In this document: one piece after another, positions 1-5,924 of the stretch
How positions within the stretch are numbered: position 1 is the first letter of the stretch
Layout of the letters: the number at the start of each line of letters is the position of its first letter
Assembly (NCBI GenBank): GCA_029573925.1
Contig: JAKQBV010000087.1
Span: 1-7,293 of the forward strand
DNA from: a bacterium
GTDB lineage: Bacteria; UBP15; UBA6099
Direction of reading: 5' to 3'
Length of the DNA stretch: 7,293 nucleotides
The notes under the pieces: generated by a model
The model's database searches: none
Seen by the model: the letters and a program-made list of their open reading frames with translations, nothing else
What the model was told of the DNA's origin: nothing
Made by a program: the position numbers and the translations under genes

Positions 1-520
1 CGTCTATCCAGACGCGCACTTCGCTGCGCGAAACGTTTTTGAGATATCTGTCCTGAATGAAGTCGGAGATGCTCTTGGCGTCGTCTCGGTCGAAGACGGG
101 GACGCTAGCTTCTAAAGCCGAGGGAGCGGCGACGGCTATCATGTCTTCCGCGTTGAAGCCTCTCGGCTCCGGGCTGTCTCCTTTGACCCAGATTTTATCG
201 CATTCCTGCTCTTTGCCGCCTTCGACGATTACTATATCCGCTAGGGTGAAATACTGATAAACGATTTCGTCCAGAGAGGGGGCGGGGTCGGATGGAATGA
301 AAAGTACGGTTTTCCGGGGGGCGACAAGCGCGGTGGCGTAAGCTCCGGCGGCAGTGTGCCTGAAAGTGTCCTTTCCCTCTGTGTCCGGATCGAAGTCGCA
401 CCGGGTGAATTTTGCCGTTCCCACTTTGTATCCGCGCGATGAGAGTTCCGCGACAATCTTTTCGACGATAGTGGTCTTGCCAGTGTTCGAGTCTCCCACA
501 AAAGAAACGACAGGAATCAT
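1..520 (-). CDS. mobB: MobB-like molybdopterin-guanine dinucleotide biosynthesis adaptor protein (3' end beyond window)
   Basis: P-loop GTPase of the MobB family, which assists MobA in attaching GMP to molybdopterin for bis-MGD-type molybdenum cofactor in the cytoplasm. Reading the minus strand from the ATG at 518-520 gives 173 open codons to the window edge. Walker A is GDSNTGKT at residues 9-16. The MobB hallmark DPDTEGKDTFR lies at 44-54, followed by an AAGA segment at 57-60. The DIVIVEGGK strand, matching the family's D-hhh-VEG-K, is at 95-103, and DRDD lies near residue 144. MobB is usually about 160-180 residues, so only the tail should be missing. The start is fixed by a GGAGG Shine-Dalgarno site at 527-531, seven bases upstream. 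One oddity is that the region after Walker A reads GTAKFTRCDFD, where many MobB proteins have two histidines (GTIKH..H.FD). No other molybdenum gene is visible. A MobB domain fused to something further downstream cannot be excluded. Confidence 0.88.
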   Translation of the reverse strand, partial: MIPVVSFVGDSNTGKTTIVEKIVAELSSRGYKVGTAKFTRCDFDPDTEGKDTFRHTAAGAYATALVAPRKTVLFIPSDPAPSLDEIVYQYFTLADIVIVEGGKEQECDKIWVKGDSPEPRGFNAEDMIAVAAPSALEASVPVFDRDDAKSISDFIQDRYLKNVSRSEVRVWID

Positions 521-546
521 TTTGGTCCTCCAAATCTTGTGGAATC

Positions 547-574
547 ATTTTAACCGGGGCGGCGGAAAAGGCAA
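547..574 (-). promoter_or_regulatory. Probable sigma70-type promoter for mobB
   Basis: On the minus strand a -35-like TTGCCT (569-574, four of six consensus bases) is followed after 16 bases by a -10-like TAAAAT (547-552, five of six). Transcription would begin near 540 and give a leader of about 20 bases containing the GGAGG ribosome site. The position in the divergent spacer fits. This is pattern matching only. Confidence 0.5.
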
Positions 575-683
575 ACGCCGGGGCGCAGGGAGCCGGACGC
601 GCGCGCCTCTTCCATTATTCCTCCGTATGGTGGTAGACTTATTGCCGTGCGGTTTGTTCAAATCAAACGCGGGCGGTAACCTG

Positions 684-2366
684 ATGGCTGAAGAGGCGAA
701 AAAGAAAAAGCGCGGAGATGTGTTCAGCGCGGGGACGACGGACGAGGAGAAGAAAAAAAGGTTCAACGCGGGCGGGATAGTGGCGATGGCCGGGTTTCTG
801 GCGGGCGGGGTGTTTCAGGCCATGTGGATGGCGGTCACGCCGAGGCTTCTTGGAGAGCAGGGCATGGGGCTTTTTTCCCCGTTGTTTCAAGCGGCATACG
901 CCGTGGCCACATTGATCGCTCTAGGCATACCGCAGACCATAGTCACTTTCGTGTCGAAGCATTATGAAAATGAATTCGACGAATCGTTGAAATTCATGAC
1001 GGACGGCTGCCGGCTGATGTTCGTGGTCGCGTTGGGAGTGGTGGCGGTCTCGACGGCGGCCTCTCTGCTTGCGACGTCGGCCGGCGCTATGAGCGCTTTC
1101 GCCGCGGCCTTGACGATCGTGTTCATGATAACGATAGCCTTCATGGCTCTGTTCTGGGGGGTGAACGGAATTCTGAACGGATTCCAGCGCCTCGATTTAA
1201 TGACAATCGGCAATATAGTGTATCCGATAGGGATATTCGCGGCGTCGACGGCGCTGATAGTCGCGGCGCACAGGGCGATGCCGGGCGCGGACAGATGGGA
1301 TGTCGTAGGCGCGGTGGCGGGAGTCGGGATAGGGCATCTCATAGCGTTGGGCGTGGCGTTGTACGTGGTGGGAAAAACCGGGCTGGTTCCGGTGAAAAGG
1401 CTTATCGCGTTCAAGTCCGCGCATGGGTTGTACGGTCGGATACTAAAGTTCGGCGGAATCACGGCGGTGGCTTTCTTCAGCATGACTCTTGCTCAGAACC
1501 TGACGACGATAATAGTGCGCGTGGTCGGGATGAACGGGCTGCCGTTTGAGGGAATGAGAGGGCCGCTTTTCAGTTCGGCGCGCAATTGCGCTTATGAAAC
1601 CGCGTCGAAAAGCTGCGAAGCGGCTATCGGGCATTTCGGCAACGCGCTCATATACGGGCTTGCCCCGATGCTGATCACTGGCATTGCCGTGGCGGTGATT
1701 CCTGCGATGTCGGAAGCGGAAGACAGGGGCAGGCGCGATCTGATGCAGCACTACTACACTTCAGCGATGTCGCAGTCGATGGCCATAATCGGATGCTTTA
1801 TCGCTCTGTTCGGAGTGATTATCGGCCCGCTGATCGAGATAATGAACGGCAAGGAGTTCCCCGCCGAAGTCATGCACCCGCTAGGCGTTCTCGGCGTAAT
1901 AGGCGGCTCCGGGCTTGCGCTTTTGTTTGTGCTCATCAACATGTTTACAGGACTGAAGAGACCGCAGATACCTGCGGTCATACTAGTGGCGGTGGTGGTT
2001 GCCATGACGGTGTCGATAACGGCGCTGTCGTACACGAGGAACATACTGTGGCCTATGGCCGGATTCATAGGGCCGGTGTGGATCGGATGCGCGGTGTGTT
2101 TCGTGATGGCGGTCAGAGTGTTCGGATTGAAGTTTCCGTGGCGCGCGTTTTACGAACCGGCGGCGGCGGCGGTTATTCCGGTTGCTCTCGTGCTGTTCGC
2201 GCTTCCTCCGGTGATGCCGGTGGCGGGCAGGGAGTGGGCGACAGGCTTGGCGACGTTGGCCGTGCTCGCGCCTTACTGGATCGTAATCCTGCTGTTTGAA
2301 AAACGCAGGAAAAAGGCTGTCCCGCCGGCGGGCGCCGACGAACTGATGAAAGAATCCTCCAGTTAA
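684..2366 (+). CDS. Polysaccharide/lipid-linked oligosaccharide flippase-type membrane protein (MOP superfamily)
   Basis: A 560-residue multi-pass inner-membrane protein that resembles the Wzx/SpoVB/MurJ branch of the MOP (MATE-like) exporters, which flip lipid-linked sugars to the outer leaflet. A charged Lys/Glu/Asp-rich cytoplasmic tail (residues 1-27) precedes about 12-14 hydrophobic segments, roughly from 29-51 to 521-538. Family-like features are an N-terminal helix ending in a GxGLFSPLFQ turn (about 60-69), an ALGIPQTIVTFVSKHY stretch (79-94) like the polysaccharide-synthesis 'lGlp..vvrfva' motif, and AVIPAMSEA (337-345), like the 'llPalSea' of SpoVB/Wzx proteins. A polar stretch at about 283-315 with two cysteines seems longer than the usual loop. 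I chose the ATG at 684: the same frame is open back to 354, but that part lies opposite mobB and reads like non-protein. The ribosome site (GGGCGG, 671-676) is weak, and no convincing promoter is seen upstream. The exact substrate is unknown, and no glycosyltransferase gene is in view. Confidence 0.75.
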   Translation: MAEEAKKKKRGDVFSAGTTDEEKKKRFNAGGIVAMAGFLAGGVFQAMWMAVTPRLLGEQGMGLFSPLFQAAYAVATLIALGIPQTIVTFVSKHYENEFDESLKFMTDGCRLMFVVALGVVAVSTAASLLATSAGAMSAFAAALTIVFMITIAFMALFWGVNGILNGFQRLDLMTIGNIVYPIGIFAASTALIVAAHRAMPGADRWDVVGAVAGVGIGHLIALGVALYVVGKTGLVPVKRLIAFKSAHGLYGRILKFGGITAVAFFSMTLAQNLTTIIVRVVGMNGLPFEGMRGPLFSSARNCAYETASKSCEAAIGHFGNALIYGLAPMLITGIAVAVIPAMSEAEDRGRRDLMQHYYTSAMSQSMAIIGCFIALFGVIIGPLIEIMNGKEFPAEVMHPLGVLGVIGGSGLALLFVLINMFTGLKRPQIPAVILVAVVVAMTVSITALSYTRNILWPMAGFIGPVWIGCAVCFVMAVRVFGLKFPWRAFYEPAAAAVIPVALVLFALPPVMPVAGREWATGLATLAVLAPYWIVILLFEKRRKKAVPPAGADELMKESSS

Positions 2367-2409
2367 ATCAGACAGGGAAGGCTCGCGCTCTCTTGCGGGA
2401 TAATTTAAG

Positions 2410-3132
2410 ATGGATAACTTCTATGAAATTCTCGGCGTGCCGGAAACAGCCGGGGCCGACGAGATAAAAAAAGCGTATTACAGGCTTGCCAAACAGCTAC
2501 ACCCCGACACCGGGAACGGCGACGAAAAGGCGTTTCGTGAAGTGAACCGCGCGTACAACATACTGTCGCGCCCCGAATCCAGAAGCGATTACGACAAGAC
2601 GCTGAGCAATTTCAGGAACCAGACGGGCGATTTTAACGCGTACGCGGCGGATGTTTACGAGGTCAGCGGCAGGCAGATACAGAACTTGCTCAGAGAGCTT
2701 GTGAGGCAGACGAACCTGACGCGCGTGAGAATCAAGAGCAACGGGCGCACGCTGGTGGATGTGCCGATAGCCACGGCGGTCGCTCTCACCACCGCCGGGT
2801 TCATATTCGCTCCGATCGCGACTCTCCTCATAAATGTAGGCATAGACAGGTTTTTCGAAATGGAAGTCGGAAACGTGATACTCGATATGTACGAGGAAAC
2901 CGCAAAGAAGCATGAGACGGGGTTGTTGCAGGAAGCGGAACTCGGATACAAGAAGATAATAGAGATGAGCGAATATTTTGTGCCCGCCCACATGAATCTG
3001 GGCATGTTGTACAGGCAACTTGGGGAGAGCCGGAAAGCGGAAGAGGCGTTCCGGAAGATTCTGGAGATAGCTCCGTTCGGCGAAGTGGGCGCGATGGCCA
3101 GAACGAACTTGGAAGAGTTGCGGGGATTTTAG
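2410..3132 (+). CDS. J-domain protein with DUF4342-like middle domain and C-terminal TPR repeats
   Basis: A 240-residue probable Hsp70 co-chaperone-like protein. Residues 3-63 form a J domain with the HPD motif at 31-33, the element that stimulates DnaK ATPase, and the closing RPESRSDYD helix. The glycine-rich and zinc-finger regions of DnaJ are absent, so this is a type III J protein rather than DnaJ itself. Residues about 82-153 resemble DUF4342: a helix (SGRQIQNLLRELVRQ), a basic strand pair (TRVRIKSNGRTLVDVPI) and a hydrophobic stretch at 118-145 that could associate with or span the membrane. Residues about 161-228 look like two TPR units, including HMNLGMLYRQLGESRKAEEAF. It lies 43 bases after the flippase gene and 44 before the next, suggesting co-transcription. 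No good Shine-Dalgarno site precedes the ATG, but the J domain begins immediately after this Met, which supports the start. J domain and TPR are confident; DUF4342 is recalled from family pattern only. Confidence 0.88.
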   Translation: MDNFYEILGVPETAGADEIKKAYYRLAKQLHPDTGNGDEKAFREVNRAYNILSRPESRSDYDKTLSNFRNQTGDFNAYAADVYEVSGRQIQNLLRELVRQTNLTRVRIKSNGRTLVDVPIATAVALTTAGFIFAPIATLLINVGIDRFFEMEVGNVILDMYEETAKKHETGLLQEAELGYKKIIEMSEYFVPAHMNLGMLYRQLGESRKAEEAFRKILEIAPFGEVGAMARTNLEELRGF

Positions 3133-3176
3133 GAAAAGGCGAGCCGCAGGCTCTTCGCGGCGGCGGGTGAATAGCG

Positions 3177-3737
3177 ATGGATTCTCTGATAGCGCTAACC
3201 GCCGGGGCGGGGCTTGGAACAGCCGCCGCGTGGATGCCGTACAGCAACGCCGCGCTGGCGTTGTTCATCCTCCTTCCCGTTGTGTTAGCGATTAGACTTC
3301 TTTTCGACGTTAGATTCAGAGGGAGCCGCAAGGCGTCCCGCCGCATGGCTCTGTTCGCCGGTTTTTGGATGGCGGTCGCTTTTTTTCAGTTGAGGCCGTC
3401 AGGTTTGAACGCGATGCTGGCCCCGATGTCGGTGGACGGAGCGAGGGTTGGCGACCTGCTCGAAGCGTGGAGCGGAAAAGCTCCGAATGTGGACTTCGAA
3501 TGCGCGCCGGAAATTGCCGACAAAAGAATATCTATTCACACGATAACGAGGGTGTCTATTGCCGAGGCTGCGGACATGGCCGCGAGCAAGGCTGCCGCCC
3601 GCGCGACATACGAGCGTGACGACAGAGGAAGGTCTATAGCCGCCGGGCCTCATGTAAAGGTCGTCATTGCGCCGTACGCCGACGGCGCGGAAAGCGAAGA
3701 GGGCGATTCGAGATTCTTCAGGTTCGAGGTATACTGA
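3177..3737 (+). CDS. Small membrane-anchored protein with STN/secretin N0-like domain
   Basis: A 186-residue protein of unknown function. Hydrophobic segments at about 4-20, 24-44 and 58-72 separate a short basic loop (RFRGSRKASRR, 47-56), suggesting two or three membrane helices. The remainder is soluble. Residues about 88-145 follow the pattern of STN/secretin-N0 domains, found at the N terminus of secretins and TonB-dependent transducers: a helix (VGDLLEAWSG), a strand (NVDFECAPEI), a strand (KRISIHTITRV) and a helix (SIAEAADMAASKAA). By the positive-inside rule the basic loop would be cytoplasmic, putting the soluble part outside the cytoplasm if the second long segment crosses once. No secretin channel domain follows, so this is not a secretin. 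A GGGTGA ribosome site (3165-3170) sits six bases before the ATG. The gene lies 44 bases after the J-protein gene and 32 bases before the WYL regulator. The membrane part is clear; the STN assignment is tentative. Confidence 0.75.
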   Translation: MDSLIALTAGAGLGTAAAWMPYSNAALALFILLPVVLAIRLLFDVRFRGSRKASRRMALFAGFWMAVAFFQLRPSGLNAMLAPMSVDGARVGDLLEAWSGKAPNVDFECAPEIADKRISIHTITRVSIAEAADMAASKAAARATYERDDRGRSIAAGPHVKVVIAPYADGAESEEGDSRFFRFEVY

Positions 3738-3741
3738 TTCG

Positions 3742-3755
3742 CGCCGCGCGCGGCG
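3742..3755. repeat. Perfect 14-bp GC-only palindrome upstream of the WYL regulator gene
   Basis: CGCCGCGCGCGGCG is its own reverse complement. It lies between the stop of the STN-like gene and the GGAGG ribosome site of the WYL regulator. It could be an operator half-site pair or a small hairpin affecting initiation, but in GC-rich DNA such a run can arise by chance. Confidence 0.45.
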
Positions 3756-3769
3756 GCGCGGGAGGCCGC

Positions 3770-4798
3770 ATGGCGAAACACCTCAGACTCGCAAGGCTTC
3801 TTGAGCTTCTCACCGTCATCAAATATCACCCTGACTGGGGACCGAAGAAACTCGCCAAATATTTCGAGATATCAGAGAAAAGGCTGTACGACGATCTGAA
3901 CGAACTGAACGCGGCCAATATCCCTCTGGTGTACAACGGAAAAGGATATTCGTATCTGAGCTTGAGCGCGCTGCCTCCCGTGCGGTTCACGATAGACGAG
4001 GCTCTCGCGCTTGTCATGTGCGGAACCATGCTCGAAGGGCAGAAGGACGATGTGTATTCGAGGCTGGCGCGCGGAGCGACGGCAAAACTGCTCGAACTTC
4101 TCCCTGAAGAATCCCGGCGGATGGTTATGGCTCTCGAAGGAAAAGTGAGCGTTCGAGGCAAGGGCAGCTCGGAGCTTAACCACGCGCTCAAAGCGATGAA
4201 CGAGGCGGTGGCGTCGCGATCGACCATCGAGTGTTCGTATTACTCCTACAGCAGCGGCAAGACCACGCGCCGTAAGATTGACCCGTACGGCCTGATCTTC
4301 AGAGGCAATTCATGGTATGTGCTGGGCGGATGCCATAACAGGGGCGAAGTCCGCACATTCCGCGTGAACAGGATGAAGGACATAGAGGCGACCGGGGAAA
4401 AGTTCGAGTATCCGGAAGGGTTTTCAATCGAGGAGCATGTGAGAAGAAGCTGGGCGATTTTTCAGGGCGCGGAGACGGAGGTGGAGGTTTTGTTTTCCCC
4501 AAAGCTGGCCCCCCTGATTGAAGAGCACCGCTGGCAACCCGATCAGGAAATCGTCAAACGCGAAGACGGCTCGATAATCTTCAAGACAAGAGTGGCCGGA
4601 ACTTTGGAAATCAGACGCTGGATAATGAGTTGGAGAGAGGGAGTAGAGGCGCTCGGACCGGAGAGTCTTAGGCAGGAGATTGCCGGGATTGCGGCGGAGA
4701 TGGCAAAGAATCACGCTATCGTAAAGAGAATCCCGAGCGGCGCGGAAAAGCAAGCCGCGCCTGCGGCAAAGAAAAAGAAACCGCGTAAGATGAAATGA
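3770..4798 (+). CDS. HTH-WYL domain transcriptional regulator
   Basis: A 342-residue cytoplasmic transcription factor of the YafY/PafC-like WYL family, whose members bind DNA through an N-terminal helix-turn-helix and sense a ligand (often nucleic acid or nucleotide) through WYL. Residues 4-62 form a winged helix of the HTH_11/DeoR type (RLARLLELLTVI, then GPKKLAKYFEISEKRLYDDL, then the wing YNGKGYSYL). A helical linker runs from about 74 to 150. The WYL domain spans about 142-214, with the signature as WYVL at 182-185 and the conserved FRVNR arginines R198 and R201. A WCX-type C-terminal domain covers about 235-318, and the protein ends in a lysine-rich tail (334-342). GGAGG at 3761-3765 is only four bases from the ATG, slightly close. 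It is the last gene of the four-gene rightward group, so it may regulate that group, itself, or a distant target. The family is confident; the target and ligand are unknown. Confidence 0.9.
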   Translation: MAKHLRLARLLELLTVIKYHPDWGPKKLAKYFEISEKRLYDDLNELNAANIPLVYNGKGYSYLSLSALPPVRFTIDEALALVMCGTMLEGQKDDVYSRLARGATAKLLELLPEESRRMVMALEGKVSVRGKGSSELNHALKAMNEAVASRSTIECSYYSYSSGKTTRRKIDPYGLIFRGNSWYVLGGCHNRGEVRTFRVNRMKDIEATGEKFEYPEGFSIEEHVRRSWAIFQGAETEVEVLFSPKLAPLIEEHRWQPDQEIVKREDGSIIFKTRVAGTLEIRRWIMSWREGVEALGPESLRQEIAGIAAEMAKNHAIVKRIPSGAEKQAAPAAKKKKPRKMK

Positions 4799-4826
4799 AA
4801 CGCGGCGGTTGCTGGCGCGGCAAGGC

Positions 4827-4855
4827 TTTCCCAGCGCGGCGCAAAGGGATATAAT
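4827..4855 (+). promoter_or_regulatory. Probable promoter for the zinc-ribbon/dispanin gene
   Basis: A perfect -10 TATAAT (4850-4855) follows a weak -35-like TTTCCC (4827-4832, three of six) at the ideal 17-base spacing. Transcription would start near 4862 and give a leader of about 35 bases that includes the GGAGGG ribosome site before the ATG at 4897. It separates this gene from the upstream four-gene group. No terminator is evident after the WYL gene, so read-through is possible. Confidence 0.55.
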
Positions 4856-4896
4856 AAGCATCAGGGCGATTCGTCGCCGCGAACGGAGGGAATTCC

Positions 4897-5445
4897 ATGT
4901 ATTGCTCGGAATGCGGAAAGATGAACGCGGATGAGTCGCGGTTCTGCTACGCGTGCGGCGCGAGGCTTTCCGCAATGGCGCAGGAAACTGCCGGAGCGGT
5001 TCCACCCGAGGGGCAGACCGCGCCCGGAGCCGGCGCGGCTCCCGGCGGTTACTATGCAAATTCGGCTCCCTCGCGCGCATACCAGCGGCTTGATTTCAGA
5101 AGCGTGGGAATTCCCGACTACATGGCGCACGGAACGCTTATGACAATCTTTTCCCTCATGTGTTGTTGCGCTCTGAACTTTATGTTCCCAGTCGTGCTTG
5201 TTCTGGGAATAGTGATAATGGTGAACGCGTCGAAGATTAGGGCGCTGGCGATAGCCGGAAACATAGAGGCGGCGCTGGACGTGTCGAACACGAACCGGTC
5301 GTTGTTCATAGCGGCGATAGTCGCGTTTTGTCTGGGAGTGGCGTTGTTCGCGTTCTCTACAATTATGAGCGGCATGACCGGACTCCTCAGCGGTCTGGGC
5401 GCGATGGACGGAATGAACTTCGAGTGGAGTCCCGGAAAAATTTAG
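4897..5445 (+). CDS. Zinc-ribbon protein with CD225/dispanin-like membrane domain
   Basis: A 182-residue membrane protein. The N terminus is a zinc ribbon of the zinc_ribbon_2 type: CSEC at 3-6 and CYAC at 17-20, each CxxC followed by Gly. A flexible Ala/Gly/Pro linker (about 28-60) joins it to a domain resembling CD225/dispanin (the IFITM superfamily). This has a PDYMAHGTLMTIF start (73-85), a hydrophobic helix with a CCC cluster (89-91), a polar loop (NASKIRALAIAGNIEAALDVSNTNR, positions 110-134) matching the family's S-K-V..l...GD...A..aS..ar pattern, and a second helix (about 135-157). Dispanins shape or stiffen membranes in animals; bacterial members are mostly uncharacterised. The start is set by an upstream GGAGGG site (4885-4890) and the cysteine pair directly after Met. 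Bacterial proteins with this zinc-ribbon plus two-helix layout are often labelled only 'zinc ribbon domain-containing'. A DUF4190-type membrane domain is the main alternative. Confidence 0.82.
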   Translation: MYCSECGKMNADESRFCYACGARLSAMAQETAGAVPPEGQTAPGAGAAPGGYYANSAPSRAYQRLDFRSVGIPDYMAHGTLMTIFSLMCCCALNFMFPVVLVLGIVIMVNASKIRALAIAGNIEAALDVSNTNRSLFIAAIVAFCLGVALFAFSTIMSGMTGLLSGLGAMDGMNFEWSPGKI

Positions 5446-5473
5446 CGGGCGACTACGGCGGCGGTTTTCAGGA

Positions 5474-5496
5474 TCAAGAGCTTCAGAATAGCTTGA
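5474..5496. repeat. Imperfect dyad overlapping a -35 box
   Basis: TCAAG (5474-5478) and CTTGA (5492-5496) are inverted copies 13 bases apart, and two AGCT words inside them are also symmetric. The right arm overlaps a perfect TTGACA. This is the geometry of a repressor site, but the arms are short. It could equally be a weak hairpin after the upstream gene. Confidence 0.3.
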
Positions 5497-5522
5497 CATG
5501 AATAGGCGGTTGTTTTTTAAAT
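5493..5522 (+). promoter_or_regulatory. Candidate promoter in the 5446-5629 spacer
   Basis: A perfect -35 TTGACA (5493-5498) is followed after 18 bases by TTAAAT (5517-5522, four of six). If used, it would give a leader of about 100 bases before the small acidic gene, or a short independent RNA. The surrounding 5490-5600 stretch is clearly richer in A and T than the flanking genes. Confidence 0.35.
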
Positions 5523-5564
5523 ATCATTGCTAAAAATGAGGGTCAATCTTTAAGCGGGCCGGAC

Positions 5565-5593
5565 TTCAAATATTTTCGTCGGCATGATACAAT
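5565..5593 (+). promoter_or_regulatory. Probable promoter for the 71-residue acidic protein gene
   Basis: TTCAAA (5565-5570, four of six) and TACAAT (5588-5593, five of six) are separated by exactly 17 bases. The start would fall near 5600, about 30 bases before the ATG at 5630, with the ribosome site between them. This is the better of the two candidates in the spacer. Confidence 0.5.
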
Positions 5594-5629
5594 CTTTCTG
5601 CGCCGGATGACGCGGAGGGAGCGGGTTCA

Positions 5630-5845
5630 ATGGCAATTTCGAGAGCTGACATCAGAATCATCTATCTTTGTTTCCGGATACTCGACAGCGCGTTGCCGTA
5701 CGAGGAGGAAATGGAAGAGATAATGGACAAGTGCAAAGAGATACTGACTTCCGACGAGATTCTTGAGATAGACGAGGAGGCGGACTCGCTATTGTCCGGT
5801 TCCGAAAGCCTTCGCGCGCTGGCGGAGAAAATCCTCAACATCTGA
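5630..5845 (+). CDS. Small acidic helical protein, function unknown
   Basis: A 71-residue protein that I do not recognise. It has no membrane segment, signal peptide or metal motif. The N-terminal third is mixed hydrophobic (RIIYLCFRILDSALP) and the rest is strongly acidic with a heptad-like helical pattern (YEEEMEEIMDKCKEILTSDE, then EILEIDEEADSLL and LRALAEKIL). This suggests a small helical bundle or a protein-binding partner. Reality as a gene is supported by a GGAGGG ribosome site (5614-5619) ten bases before the ATG, a plausible promoter, and a biased composition that does not look like a shadow frame. It follows the zinc-ribbon/dispanin gene by 184 bases in the same direction and faces the ABC transporter genes. 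Confidence 0.68.
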   Translation: MAISRADIRIIYLCFRILDSALPYEEEMEEIMDKCKEILTSDEILEIDEEADSLLSGSESLRALAEKILNI

Positions 5846-5924
5846 CCGCGCAAAGTTCAAGCGGCGATATCCGATTCAAACGCTAAGATATAAATAGATT
5901 CAACTCTAATTGGATATTGGCTGT
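5846..5924. other. Convergent intergenic spacer without a clear terminator
   Basis: This AT-rich stretch separates the rightward acidic-protein gene from the leftward ABC ATPase gene. It contains two GATTCAA words and a loosely inverted GATATCC / GGATATT pair. I see no stem followed by a T run on either strand, so transcription termination here would need Rho or a signal I cannot recognise. Confidence 0.4.

Noticed and set aside
652..668. GTTTG / CAAAC inverted repeat before the flippase start
   Set aside because: Only five-base arms around a seven-base centre; easily due to chance and not linked to a clear promoter.
354..683. 110-codon in-frame N-terminal extension of the flippase gene
   Set aside because: It lies largely opposite mobB, is Arg/Ser/Pro-rich and lacks family-like sequence; the membrane protein starts naturally at the ATG at 684 with a charged cytoplasmic tail.
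1793..2299. 168-codon open frame on the plus strand inside the flippase gene
   Set aside because: Composition rich in Arg/Gly/Val in the +1 frame of a real gene, no recognisable domain.
3142..3154. GAGCC-GCA-GGCTC hairpin after the J-protein gene, possible terminator
   Set aside because: Five-pair stem with a three-base loop and no following T run; more likely incidental.
4424..5080. 218-codon open frame on the minus strand
   Set aside because: Arg/Ser-rich translation opposite the WYL and zinc-ribbon genes, with no motif; a typical GC-rich shadow frame.
5498..5533. 11-codon ORF (MNRRLFFKYHC) in the spacer, possible leader peptide
   Set aside because: No ribosome site, it overlaps a candidate promoter, and no attenuator-like hairpins follow it.
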